43,392 nucleotides of DNA from NCBI RefSeq assembly GCF_000498575.2, contig NZ_AWSQ01000011.1:1-43392 (forward strand), written 5' to 3'. The position numbers and the translations under genes were made by a program. This DNA comes from Pseudomonas taeanensis MS-3. Its GTDB lineage: Bacteria; Pseudomonadota; Gammaproteobacteria; Pseudomonadales; Pseudomonadaceae. Shown here one piece after another: positions 17,257 to 24,299 of this stretch. Position 1 is the stretch's first letter, and each line of letters opens with the position of its first letter. The notes beneath the pieces were generated by a model. That model made no database searches. It had not been told where the DNA came from and saw only the letters and a list, made by a program, of their open reading frames with translations.

Positions 17257-17474
17257 TGAGCGTGAACAAGTTACGCCTCGGCCCCTTGCCCAAGACCGAG
17301 AACTTGAAAGTGACGTTCACCTGTCCGGCCGGCCTGAAGGCTGACCTTGAGCGCTATGCGGCGTTGCACGCGCAAGCCTATGGCGAAGAGGTCGATGCCC
17401 TGACGCTCATCCCCCATATGCTGGAAGCATTTATGGCGCGGGATCGGGTATTCAGAAGAGCCACCACGGGCTGA
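17256..17474 (+). CDS. DUF2274 small protein closing the trb operon
   Basis: This 72-aa protein starts at an ATG overlapping the trbI stop (TAATG). It has the DUF2274 look: KLRLGPLPKTENLKVTFTCP, then LKADLERYAALHAQAYG and LTLIPHMLEAFMARDR. This small family regularly follows trbI in ICE trb operons; its role is unknown. Its fold may be a ribbon-helix-helix type, judged from one strand followed by two helices, so a regulatory role is possible but unproven. Confidence 0.85.
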   Translation: MSVNKLRLGPLPKTENLKVTFTCPAGLKADLERYAALHAQAYGEEVDALTLIPHMLEAFMARDRVFRRATTG

Positions 17475-17621
17475 GGATATAGACGGAGTGCCACTCGACC
17501 ACCAGTAGTTGGTCAAAACCATTAGGAGGCGGCATGCACCGCCACACGGGAATATCTGGGATCTGCAACTAACGAACCCGTAAGAGTGGGCCGGGCTGCC
17601 CTGGGGGTTTGCCACTGATTG

Positions 17622-17638
17622 CCTGGATGCCATCCAGG
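17622..17638 (+). terminator. Possible weak terminator or hairpin after the trb operon
   Basis: CCTGGAT and ATCCAGG flank a three-base loop in the 279-base gap between the trb operon and the zeta gene. No T-tract follows, so this is a candidate structure rather than a sure terminator. The rest of the gap (17475-17753) has no supported gene and must contain the zeta promoter. Confidence 0.3.
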
Positions 17639-17753
17639 GGCCGCCATTGCCTGAGTTGCGCCAGGTTTATCTGCTGCAAAACGTCCCCCGCGCCCCGCAT
17701 AATGCTGCCCATGTAAACTCTGCCTTCTCGCCGGAAAGGAATCGACATACCCC

Positions 17754-18497
17754 ATGTTTGACACCAGGATGAGCATGACGGATCAGGAAAAGCAGCTGGA
17801 GGCCGAGGCCCTGGCGTTTGCTAAGGCAAACAAAAAAGCCATCGCCAAGCGCCTGACCGATCCGACCATTTTCCTGCCGGAAGATGACCCGGTTTCGGTG
17901 TTTATGGCCGGCTCGCCGGGCGCAGGCAAGACAGAAACCTCCATTGAGCTACTAGAGCTGTACCAGCAGAATGGCAACCGGGTGCTGCGGATTGACCCGG
18001 ATGAACTACGCAACGAGCTGCCTGGCTATACCGGCGACAACTCCTGGCTGTTCCAGCGTGCGATTTCCATCCTCGTGGAAAAGATTCACGACCTGGCGCT
18101 GAAACAGAAGCAGAGCTTTTTGCTCGATGGCACCTTGTCGAACTATGAGGTGGCGGAAAAAAATCTGCAGCGTTCCCTGGATAAACTGCGTTTTGTACAG
18201 ATACTGTATGTGTATCAGGAGCCGCAGTTCGCGTGGGATTTCGTCCGCGCTCGCGAGGCGGCTGAAGGGCGGCGTATCCGGCCTGAGCATTTCATCCAGC
18301 AGTACTTTGCCGCCCGTGACGTAGTCAACCGCTTGAAGCGGCAGTTCGGCAAGGCTATCCGGGTCGATCTGCTACAGAAGGACAATGACGGATCACACCG
18401 TTCATACCATGCGAACATCGACCAAATTGACAACTATGTGGCCGAAAAATATGATCGTGCGTCCCTAGAGCGGATGCTCAACTTGAGCGAGGCCTAA
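17754..18497 (+). CDS. Zeta toxin family kinase
   Basis: The 247-aa protein belongs to the zeta/PezT family, which phosphorylates UDP-N-acetyl sugars and blocks cell-wall synthesis. Walker A is AGSPGAGKTETS (about residues 53-64); next come LRIDPDELRNELPGY, the putative lid Arg segment REAAEGRRIRPEHFIQQYF (about 164-182) and a helical tail. The start is uncertain: 17754 has AAAGGA 14 bases upstream, and ATGs at 17769 and 17775 are possible. No epsilon- or PezA-type gene lies upstream, where the antitoxin normally sits; instead a 52-aa ORF follows after one base. Confidence 0.85.
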   Translation: MFDTRMSMTDQEKQLEAEALAFAKANKKAIAKRLTDPTIFLPEDDPVSVFMAGSPGAGKTETSIELLELYQQNGNRVLRIDPDELRNELPGYTGDNSWLFQRAISILVEKIHDLALKQKQSFLLDGTLSNYEVAEKNLQRSLDKLRFVQILYVYQEPQFAWDFVRAREAAEGRRIRPEHFIQQYFAARDVVNRLKRQFGKAIRVDLLQKDNDGSHRSYHANIDQIDNYVAEKYDRASLERMLNLSEA

Positions 18498-18498
18498 A

Positions 18499-18657
18499 AT
18501 GTTCGGTATCACCAAAGCAAAGACTGTCCCCTCCACCCCCTTTGCTGATTTCATTCGTAACGCCTCTTCTGGCGAGAAGAAGCGTGTGTATGAGCGCGTG
18601 CTGAAAAAAGCCACCGAGCGTCAAAATCGCGTGTTGGCAGAGGCTGCCAGCAAGTAA
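18499..18657 (+). CDS. 52-aa basic helical protein coupled to the zeta toxin, candidate antitoxin
   Basis: The ATG lies one base after the zeta stop codon, so translation is probably coupled. The product is small, basic and helical (TPFADFIRNASSGEKKRVYE, then ERVLKKATERQNRVLAEAAS). I do not recognise a named family. Position and coupling make it the likeliest cognate partner of the zeta toxin in this locus, but antitoxins of zeta kinases usually precede the toxin, so this is inference from context only. Confidence 0.6.
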   Translation: MFGITKAKTVPSTPFADFIRNASSGEKKRVYERVLKKATERQNRVLAEAASK

Positions 18658-18692
18658 CTCAGCGTCTTTCTGACTTCTATCCCCCATTATTA

Positions 18693-18980
18693 ATGGTCAT
18701 ATTCAACCCGCCACATCCCGGCGAAACGCTGCTCGAAGACGTGATACCCGAACTGGGCATCAGCATTGCCGAACTGGCCCGTCGCCTTGGTTTTGCACGT
18801 GAATCCTTGTCCCTCGTCCTGCACGGCCAGGCACCGATCAGCCCAGATCTGGCCGTTCGCCTGGAACGGGCCGGCGTTGGCAGAGCACGCACCTGGCTGG
18901 ACGTACAAACCGATTATGACCTGTGGCAAGCAAGGCATCGCGAGCAACCCCATATCGAGCGCTTTGCCGCCATCGCTTAA
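18693..18980 (+). CDS. higA: HigA-type Xre antitoxin without HigB
   Basis: The 95-aa protein has the typical HigA opening FNPPHPGETLLEDVIPELG, followed by an Xre helix-turn-helix (ISIAELARRLGFARESLSLV) and the AKRL-like segment ISPDLAVRLERAG, with the TWLDVQTDYDLWQA end seen in HigA/VapI proteins. HigA normally follows the RelE-like toxin HigB and represses the operon. No HigB-like ORF is present nearby. It could be an orphan repressor, or it could serve the zeta locus. No clear ribosome site precedes the ATG at 18693. Confidence 0.8.
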   Translation: MVIFNPPHPGETLLEDVIPELGISIAELARRLGFARESLSLVLHGQAPISPDLAVRLERAGVGRARTWLDVQTDYDLWQARHREQPHIERFAAIA

Positions 18981-19165
18981 TGGCTAACCGGCAAAATACG
19001 GAGCAAGGCGGTGAAACGCTGGCGCAACACATGGTCTCTGGGCTGCCAACGCCCTCGGACTCACCCACGGCCCGACCTACCGCGGTCGACACCAGACGTT
19101 CGGAAGATGCCGACCTATGAAATTAAGAAAAAACCAATACAAACGCCTGAAATAAAGGTTTTCTT

Positions 19166-19189
19166 GCCTCAGTTAAGAAAAACTGAGGC
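19166..19189. terminator. 9-bp perfect stem-loop between higA and the AbiEi-type gene
   Basis: GCCTCAGTT and AACTGAGGC flank a six-base loop between the two convergent genes. No T-tract follows in either direction; the downstream flank is mixed. Position suits a shared terminator, but a recombination scar is also possible. The remaining gap (18981-19236) holds no supported gene. Confidence 0.45.
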
Positions 19190-19236
19190 TCAGAGTCGGC
19201 CTAAAGGATTTTTGACATGCACCTAGTCGGATATGT

Positions 19237-20058
19237 CTATCCCAGGTGCTCATCCAGATCCGCCGGCAAGGTTATTTGATAGGTCGGGTTCAAGTGTCCG
19301 CCAGGGACCAAGCAGCGCTTTCCCTTGCCGAGATACACACCATCCAGCGAGACATGAGCCAGCCAGGCATGCTGATGACGCTCGGCAAGTGCCAGGAATA
19401 ACCGCTTGGCCTTTATGCTGGTGCAATGCTGCAGCAGCATGCTGACCAGCTGTGGGCGCAAGGTATCTGCACCTTGCATCAGCGCATCGACCTCATAGAC
19501 GAGTGATGCATCGGATACGCCATCGCAAAGCTCAAGTAACGCACGCTCAGGTGTAGAGAAGACTACGCGGCCAAGGTCGCCATCTGCATCGACCCACTCG
19601 AGCCCAATAGCTCGTAGAAGCTCGTCTGTAGTCTCTGCATTAAATGTTGGTGCTTCCAGATCGAACGGACTCTTTCCGCAGAGCAGCACCTTGGCCTTAA
19701 GCGGAAGCTTGCCCACCCACCCAGGGAGGTTCTCAGAACCATAAAGCGTGACAGTCTCGGACTCCCCCAGGCGCAAATAATGCTCGTGCCCGTGCCAGGC
19801 CAACGCAAAGCGTCCACCTACATGCAGCTGAAGCCCGTCGCCGTCTTGCAGCGCCCGCACAACCCCAGCCCATGTCAGGCGTCCACCTCGTCGTTGGTAA
19901 ACACCGCGCGCAGGTGAATCCAGCCAACCGCTGGCGATATATCGCGACACGAGGCTGCTGCTATAGCCATGAGCCTTCAGCCAGCCACTGGATACCAGTC
20001 CTCTGTCGCTTAGGCCTGCAAGCAAGGAGTTTAACTTCTCTGATTTTTGCTCACTCAT
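19237..20058 (-). CDS. AbiEi-type IV toxin-antitoxin regulator, toxin partner not seen
   Basis: The 273-aa protein has an N-terminal winged-helix-like domain (about residues 10-60: GLVSSGWLKAHGYSSSLVSR, then GWLDSPARGVYQRRGG) and a longer C-terminal domain with LPLKAKVLLCGKSPFD and FSTPERALLELCDGV, the pattern of AbiEi antitoxins. In AbiE systems AbiEi represses its operon and counteracts the nucleotidyltransferase toxin AbiEii, encoded directly downstream. Here the downstream side (below 19237) has only a short gap and convergent higA, so the toxin is missing. The ATG at 20058 lies inside an operator-like palindrome; the ORF extends to 20094 but without support. Confidence 0.78.
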   Translation of the reverse strand: MSEQKSEKLNSLLAGLSDRGLVSSGWLKAHGYSSSLVSRYIASGWLDSPARGVYQRRGGRLTWAGVVRALQDGDGLQLHVGGRFALAWHGHEHYLRLGESETVTLYGSENLPGWVGKLPLKAKVLLCGKSPFDLEAPTFNAETTDELLRAIGLEWVDADGDLGRVVFSTPERALLELCDGVSDASLVYEVDALMQGADTLRPQLVSMLLQHCTSIKAKRLFLALAERHQHAWLAHVSLDGVYLGKGKRCLVPGGHLNPTYQITLPADLDEHLG

Positions 20059-20064
20059 GGTGAG
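20050..20064. promoter_or_regulatory. Operator-like inverted repeat over the AbiEi start codon
   Basis: CTCAC and GTGAG flank five bases containing the start codon; the GTGAGTAA half-site recurs at the upstream palindrome (20129-20150). AbiEi proteins are known to bind inverted repeats at their own promoter, so this is a plausible autoregulatory site. Confidence 0.55.
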
Positions 20065-20097
20065 TAAATTACACATAACATAAACCACTGACAAGCA

Positions 20098-20162
20098 AAC
20101 GGTTTAGACAAATCAAAAAATAGAAACTATTAGTGAGTAATTTCACTAATTTATAAACCGTT
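20098..20162. repeat. 9-bp inverted repeat bracketing the AbiEi promoter palindrome
   Basis: AACGGTTTA (20098-20106) and TAAACCGTT (20154-20162) are exact inverted copies 47 bases apart, enclosing the AT-rich promoter segment and the 22-bp palindrome. A partial third copy (TAAACC) lies at 20081-20086. This nesting suggests a second protein-binding element or a small mobile-element footprint. Confidence 0.6.
20129..20150. promoter_or_regulatory. 22-bp perfect palindromic operator upstream of the AbiEi gene
   Basis: ATTAGTGA and TCACTAAT flank a six-base centre (GTAATT) about 70-90 bases upstream of the start codon. The GTGAGTAA core is repeated at the start codon, which supports a cooperative operator for the AbiEi product. 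Confidence 0.65.
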
Positions 20163-20439
20163 GAATCAATACGCTCCAGATGGTGATTGACCAAGTGGCG
20201 GCCGCCCCCTCGGCAATGCCGATCGACATGGCGGCCATTGCCGCTAACCACCAGCAATCTGGGTCGCCATCAAACAGTGAGTCGAATAGCCGACACATTC
20301 GCCTCAAATATTGAGCTGAATAAAGACACCAATCGGCTCACAGACAGCCAAACGCAATGAACGACCGCTTCTGCCCGACTGGCCGCAATTCAGCCGAACC
20401 GAGAACCTCATTGGCGCAGGCGCTGACGCTTGGGACTAC
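20163..20439. other. Noncoding stretch between the AbiEi promoter and the 432-aa gene
   Basis: With 20059-20162 this makes a 381-base interval with no supported gene. A 44-codon frame at 20180-20314 has no ribosome site. The last 150 bases look like degenerate intergenic DNA. Nothing else is seen. Confidence 0.5.
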
Positions 20440-21738
20440 CTAACGCTCTAGAGGCCCTTTCCAATCCAACAGAGCCTTCACTGCATCCATCTCCCCGATA
20501 AGCTCGCGCGCCTGCGTGAGCTTATCCATTGCCAGGCTTTGAGCCTCACCTACTAGCCCCGGCACGGATGCCTCCGCATCACGAAAGAAAGCCTGGATTC
20601 GCCTGATTTCATCCCACTGGTGGATCACATTCAGCAAATCCGCCCGTGCCTGCTGCCTGGCCTCAGCCTGTCGCCTGAGCTTTTCCCGCTCCTCAAGCCG
20701 GCGCATCTGCTCTTGCCATTCCTGGCGCTGGATTCGTACGCGCTCTTCACCCTCCTCCACCAAGCCAGCAATCACAGGGGCCGCGCCTATAATTTTCTGA
20801 ACGATTTCATCCAACTGGCTATGCAGCCGAATCCCCCTGCTCTCCTTCCAACTGCTAGTCCAATCGGCATTCGGATAGGGGCAAAAAGCCCTTAGGCAGA
20901 GGTGCCCGGTGGCGAAATCCATGCGAGTGGTCCAGTTGAAAGTCGGATGGAGACGACGCAGTTGCTGTGCTGGAATCTTGGAAACCGGCATGTACGTGCC
21001 GTCTATGTAACGAGCCTCGAGTTCCTCAGTCATCTCGTACAGGGTCAATCCAATGGCCACCGTTCCCACGAACACCACCGTGGGCTTGGAGGGTGACCAC
21101 AGCGCAGGATAGCGATTGCGCGGCTTCTTAGGGGGCTGCTCATGCTCATCTACCGGAGTCCGGGAATACACTCGATCGCTTGGCGCAAACATGACGCGAT
21201 GACCGGCAGCTTCGAGCTTAAGGAAAAGCTGATTCGCAAATTTCAGGGCCGGTTCGAGTTGCTGCTTGGTTACCACGATATCAACTAGGCGCTGCTTTCC
21301 TGGCTTGAGGAATCCCTGATCGATCACCCGTCCCTGTTCAAAAATTTCATATGCCCCCACAACAACTGGATGGCGCTTGGAGCGTGACACTCTCAGTTGA
21401 TCTGGATTAATTACACATGGGCTCGGTGCCTTTGGAAGTGGTTGAGAGATAGGCCCCATAACATCGCCCCGGCTCCAAACCTGCAGATCACCCGGGCAAG
21501 CCTCGGGTAATGAGGGCTGCGGGCTCGACTTCCCACTCTCCAGTTTCGCCCAGTGTCCTCGCGGTGGGCGTGGAACATTCATTCGCGTGCATACACGCGC
21601 CATAAAACTAGAGGAGACGCCATAACGCTTGGCGATTTTGGTCATCGGACGCTGCCAAACCTCCGCATACAACTCCTCACGAGTGATCGGCCCGCTTGGG
21701 CTTGAGTCTGGTTGTTCGAACACCTCTACAGAAGACAT
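20440..21738 (-). CDS. Island-associated hypothetical protein with N-terminal HTH-like segment
   Basis: The 432-aa protein opens with ITREELYAEVWQRPMTKIAK, RYGVSSSFMARVCTRMNVP and RPPRGHWAKLESGK (about residues 18-70). I recognise this pattern from a family of uncharacterised proteins on proteobacterial islands, and it reads as a helix-turn-helix. The centre (about 130-300) is mixed alpha/beta with no known motif. The last 110 residues are strongly helical and charged (e.g. EWQEQMRRLEEREKLRRQAE), a probable coiled coil. AAGGA precedes the ATG. It stands next to the integrase module, so a recombination or regulatory accessory role is possible, but no function is established. Confidence 0.7.
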   Translation of the reverse strand: MSSVEVFEQPDSSPSGPITREELYAEVWQRPMTKIAKRYGVSSSFMARVCTRMNVPRPPRGHWAKLESGKSSPQPSLPEACPGDLQVWSRGDVMGPISQPLPKAPSPCVINPDQLRVSRSKRHPVVVGAYEIFEQGRVIDQGFLKPGKQRLVDIVVTKQQLEPALKFANQLFLKLEAAGHRVMFAPSDRVYSRTPVDEHEQPPKKPRNRYPALWSPSKPTVVFVGTVAIGLTLYEMTEELEARYIDGTYMPVSKIPAQQLRRLHPTFNWTTRMDFATGHLCLRAFCPYPNADWTSSWKESRGIRLHSQLDEIVQKIIGAAPVIAGLVEEGEERVRIQRQEWQEQMRRLEEREKLRRQAEARQQARADLLNVIHQWDEIRRIQAFFRDAEASVPGLVGEAQSLAMDKLTQARELIGEMDAVKALLDWKGPLER

Positions 21739-21936
21739 ACATCGATCCTTAAGCCCCGCATGGCCAAATCCGCAAAGCCTACAGGTGGCAAAACAGGCCC
21801 ATATGACAGGCTACCAAATACAAAAATGGCCCCTGTTGTACCAGACACTCCACGCCCCTCTCCACTGCGTTGTTTGCCCAATAGCTAGCAGTCAGCATCT
21901 GCAGCATGGTTTAGAGCCACAAGGAGGAAGCCCGCC

Positions 21937-22347
21937 ATGCCTGTAACAGCCGAGCAACGCCCTGTCCGCTTGAGCCCTTGCGCACCCCGAGTCCTCAGAG
22001 CGAATGCGGCACCCGCCTACCTGGGTATGTGCCGTACCGAGTTCAACAAAACCGTTCGCCCCTACGTACGGGAGTTCCAGATTGGGATACAGGGGATCGG
22101 CTTTGATCGAGAGGAACTGGACGCCTGGGTCGACGCCTACATCGACCGGGCCATCATTGAAAAGGAAGGTGCCAAGGGCGATGATCACTCCCGCAGCGAG
22201 CGCCAAGGAGAAAAACCATGGCGCGAAAAACCATTAGCGGCCTCTACCAAAGGAACGGGATCTGGCACATCGACAAGGTCTTCAGAGGTCAGCGAATTCA
22301 GGAAAGCACTGGATCAAGCGATAGGAAGGAGGCAGAGCAGTACCTGA
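21937..22347 (+). CDS. Excisionase-like DNA-binding protein overlapping the integrase
   Basis: The 136-aa ORF has a strong AAGGAGG ribosome site. Residues about 20-70 look like a small excisionase or AlpA-type winged HTH (APAYLGMCRTEFNKTVRPYV, then IGFDREELDAWVDAYI). The Ser/Thr/Arg-rich tail lies in the 130 bases that overlap the start of the integrase gene in another frame. The position directly before the integrase fits a recombination directionality factor. The long overlap may couple synthesis of the two proteins. The role is inferred from size, HTH and context. Confidence 0.68.
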   Translation: MPVTAEQRPVRLSPCAPRVLRANAAPAYLGMCRTEFNKTVRPYVREFQIGIQGIGFDREELDAWVDAYIDRAIIEKEGAKGDDHSRSERQGEKPWREKPLAASTKGTGSGTSTRSSEVSEFRKALDQAIGRRQSST

Positions 22348-23417
22348 TACATAAGCTCGAGAAACTGCGCGAGCAGAAGATCTACGGCGTACGCAGGGTT
22401 AGGACCTGGCGGGAAGCAGCCACTCGTTATCTGGTGGAGTACAAGGATCAGCCCTCGATAAGTCTGACTGCCATCCATTTGAAGCAGCTAGATCCATATA
22501 TCGGGGATATCCCTCTGACTCATATCGATGATGAGACGCTGACTCCGTTCATCAAAGATCGCCTCAAAACCAGCAAGACCATCAGTGGCAAGGTGAAGCC
22601 TGGTGTTTCCTACAGGACGGTGAATATCGCCCTGGAGCGGGTCATACGCATCCTGAATCTTTGCGCCAGGAAATGGCGTGATGAGCAGAAACGTCCTTGG
22701 CTCGACGTAGTGCCAATGATCACCAAGCTGGAAGAGAAGAAAACAAGTCGTTCCCCCTACCCTATGTCTTGGGAGGAACAATCCATTCTTTTCGCCGAGC
22801 TACCCGATCATTTGCGTCGCATGGCCCTGTACAAGGTCAACAGCGGCTCTCGCGAGCAGGAAGTCGTAAAACTTCGTTGGGACTGGGAAATACCAGTACC
22901 AGAGCTCAAGACCAGTGTGTTTCTCATACCTGCTGACTTCGGTGGAAGGCATGAAAACTCTGGGGTCAAAAATGGTGACGAACGGTTGGTGGTGCTCAAC
23001 AACGTGGCGAGATCTGTTATCGAAGGGCAACGAGGGTTGGATCCTGTCTGGGTATTCCCTTACGGAAAGCCCGACGACGACGGCACGGCGAATCCAGTTC
23101 ATCGGATGAACGACTCGGCATGGAAGAAAGCCCGAGTTCGAGCGGCTAAGCGGTTTCAGGAGCAGTTCCTGCGCCCCGCTCCCGCAGGCTTTGCCTCGAT
23201 ACGCGTCCACGACCTGAAGCACACCTTCGGGCGCAGATTAAGGGCTGCTGGGGTCACTGAGGAAGATAGGAAGGCTCTGTTAGGCCACAAGAACGGCAGC
23301 ATCACCAGCCACTACTCGGGCGCAGAACTGGGCAAGTTGATTGATGAAGCCAACAAAATTTCGGCTACCGACTCACGCGGGCCGGCGCTGACGATACTGA
23401 GGAGGAAGGCAGGATGA
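22218..23417 (+). CDS. int: Tyrosine integrase of the tRNA-Pro element
   Basis: The 399-aa protein is a phage-type integrase: N-terminal arm and core-binding regions (about residues 1-180) and a catalytic domain with Arg212 (NSGSREQEVVKLRW), His331 in VHDLKHTFGRRLRAAG, His357 (LLGHKNG) and the nucleophile Tyr366 (ITSHYSGAEL). Position 334 is Lys where many integrases have Arg; the HDLKHT variant is familiar in Pseudomonas integrases. AAGGAGAAA precedes the ATG. It ends 74 bases from tRNA-Pro, its probable target. It should carry out integration and, with the overlapping HTH protein, excision. Confidence 0.93.
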   Translation: MARKTISGLYQRNGIWHIDKVFRGQRIQESTGSSDRKEAEQYLIHKLEKLREQKIYGVRRVRTWREAATRYLVEYKDQPSISLTAIHLKQLDPYIGDIPLTHIDDETLTPFIKDRLKTSKTISGKVKPGVSYRTVNIALERVIRILNLCARKWRDEQKRPWLDVVPMITKLEEKKTSRSPYPMSWEEQSILFAELPDHLRRMALYKVNSGSREQEVVKLRWDWEIPVPELKTSVFLIPADFGGRHENSGVKNGDERLVVLNNVARSVIEGQRGLDPVWVFPYGKPDDDGTANPVHRMNDSAWKKARVRAAKRFQEQFLRPAPAGFASIRVHDLKHTFGRRLRAAGVTEEDRKALLGHKNGSITSHYSGAELGKLIDEANKISATDSRGPALTILRRKAG

Positions 23418-23449
23418 AAAAAGTCCCGCAAAAGTCCCTGACACAAAAA

Positions 23450-23473
23450 AGCCTGGTCATCACTGACCAGGCT
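23450..23473 (-). terminator. Rho-independent terminator downstream of tRNA-Pro
   Basis: AGCCTGGTCA and TGACCAGGCT form a 10-bp perfect stem with a TCAC loop (read on the plus strand), followed on the minus strand by six T. It lies 18 bases beyond the tRNA 3' end, inside the element, so tRNA transcription stops before it can enter the convergent integrase gene. Confidence 0.88.
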
Positions 23474-23490
23474 CTAATGCTTGAATTATA

Positions 23491-23530
23491 TGGTCGGGAC
23501 GGAGTGATTCGAACACTCGACCCCTAGCAC
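23491..23530. other. Predicted attachment site (attR) in the tRNA-Pro 3' half
   Basis: Elements of this kind recombine within the tRNA 3' half and restore it with their own copy. The T-arm and acceptor end of tRNA-Pro here are therefore the expected core of the site. The exact borders cannot be set because the second copy lies outside the window. Confidence 0.55.
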
Positions 23531-23567
23531 CCCATGCTAGTGCGCTACCGGACTGCGCTACGCCCCG
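23491..23567 (-). tRNA. tRNA-Pro (anticodon GGG)
   Basis: The 77-base gene folds fully: acceptor stem CGGGGCG with CGTCCCG (one G-T pair), anticodon stem CTAGC/GCTAG with loop ATGGGGT giving anticodon GGG, T-arm GAGTG/CACTC with TTCGAAT, and an encoded CCA end. It is the first core gene right of the element, and the integrase abuts its 3' end. P. aeruginosa has a tRNA-Pro at the same place beside the MerR-ihfA-pheT block. Confidence 0.97.
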
Positions 23568-23656
23568 ACTAGGCGTTAACCCGTTTTCAGTTACCCGAAA
23601 ACGGATCGAACTATACATTAAGCTTCTGAAATATGGAAACTTTTTGACTCTGCTCG

Positions 23657-24013
23657 TTACTTACGAAGCACCAGCAGAACATCCTCCAATTCAGTGATCA
23701 TTTGCCTAATGAGTTGCTTGTACTGGGTCGTATCATCTCTTGCTTCATCACCAGAAAGACGTTGACGCGCCCCGCCTATGGTGAAGCCTTGTTCATACAG
23801 CAGCGCGCGAATCTGACGAATCATCAACACATCCTGTCGTTGGTAATATCGTCTGTTACCGCGGCGCTTGACTGGATTGAGCTGAGGAAACTCTTGCTCC
23901 CAATAACGCAGGACGTGCGGTTTGACCGCACAGAGTTCACTGACCTCGCCGATCGTGAAATACCGTTTTCCGGGTATGACAGGTAATTCGTCGTTATGAC
24001 TTGGTTCCAGCAT
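23657..24013 (-). CDS. MerR-family transcriptional regulator
   Basis: This 118-aa protein has a MerR winged HTH (YFTIGEVSELCAVKPHVLRY, WEQEFPQLNPVKRRGNRRYY) and a helical dimerisation segment, with no Cys-rich metal-binding tail. It is the short regulator regularly found after ihfA in Pseudomonas (PA2737 position). Its start overlaps the ihfA 3' end by 20 bases, so it is probably cotranscribed with the pheST-ihfA operon. Its target is unknown. Confidence 0.88.
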   Translation of the reverse strand: MLEPSHNDELPVIPGKRYFTIGEVSELCAVKPHVLRYWEQEFPQLNPVKRRGNRRYYQRQDVLMIRQIRALLYEQGFTIGGARQRLSGDEARDDTTQYKQLIRQMITELEDVLLVLRK

Positions 24014-24296
24014 ACGCCTCGACCCTGGCTTTAAGTTTCTGGCCTGGACGGAAAGTCACCACACGGCGCGCCGTGATTGGAATCTCCTCTCCTGTTTTTG
24101 GGTTACGACCGGGGCGCTGACGCTTATCGCGCAGATCAAAGTTGCCGAACCCCGAGAGCTTGACCTGTTCGTTGAGCTCCAGCGCTTGGCGGATCTCTTC
24201 GAAGAACAGTTCCACCAATTCCTTGGCTTCCCGTTTATTCAGGCCCAGCTCCTCATACAGACGTTCCGCCATTTCAGCTTTCGTCAGAGCCGTCAT
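23994..24296 (-). CDS. ihfA: Integration host factor subunit alpha
   Basis: The 100-aa protein is a standard IHF-alpha: MTALTKAEMAERLYEELGLN at the start, VKLSGFGNFDLRDKRQRPGR and NPKTGEEIPITARRVVTFRP, which carries the beta-arm with the intercalating Pro. It bends DNA as a heterodimer with IhfB and supports recombination, replication and sigma-54 promoters, and possibly integration of the neighbouring element. It starts three bases after pheT ends, the conserved arrangement pheS-pheT-ihfA. Confidence 0.97.
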   Translation of the reverse strand: MTALTKAEMAERLYEELGLNKREAKELVELFFEEIRQALELNEQVKLSGFGNFDLRDKRQRPGRNPKTGEEIPITARRVVTFRPGQKLKARVEAYAGTKS

Positions 24297-24299
24297 ACG

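Larger units (their letters stand above)
1..23530. mobile_element. Integrative conjugative element or genomic island at tRNA-Pro (left end outside window)
   Basis: An integrase gene ends 74 bases from the 3' end of tRNA-Pro(GGG), the usual layout for an element integrated into a tRNA gene. The DNA to its left holds a full trb-type mating-pair-formation operon, a second recombinase, three toxin-antitoxin type loci and orphan hypotheticals; to its right lies conserved Pseudomonas core DNA. The core of the attachment site should be the 3' part of the tRNA. I see no second copy of that tRNA segment inside the window, so the left end lies upstream of position 1. No relaxase is visible, so autonomy is inferred only. 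Two recombinases leave open a composite or nested structure. Confidence 0.8.

Noticed and set aside
19011..19226. 71-codon ORF after higA
   Set aside because: Overlaps alternative frames of equal quality, lacks a ribosome site and any family pattern; a remnant of AbiEii could not be recognised in it.
20180..20314. 44-codon ORF in the AbiEi upstream region
   Set aside because: No ribosome site; composition looks like intergenic DNA. It might be a gene remnant but nothing supports it.
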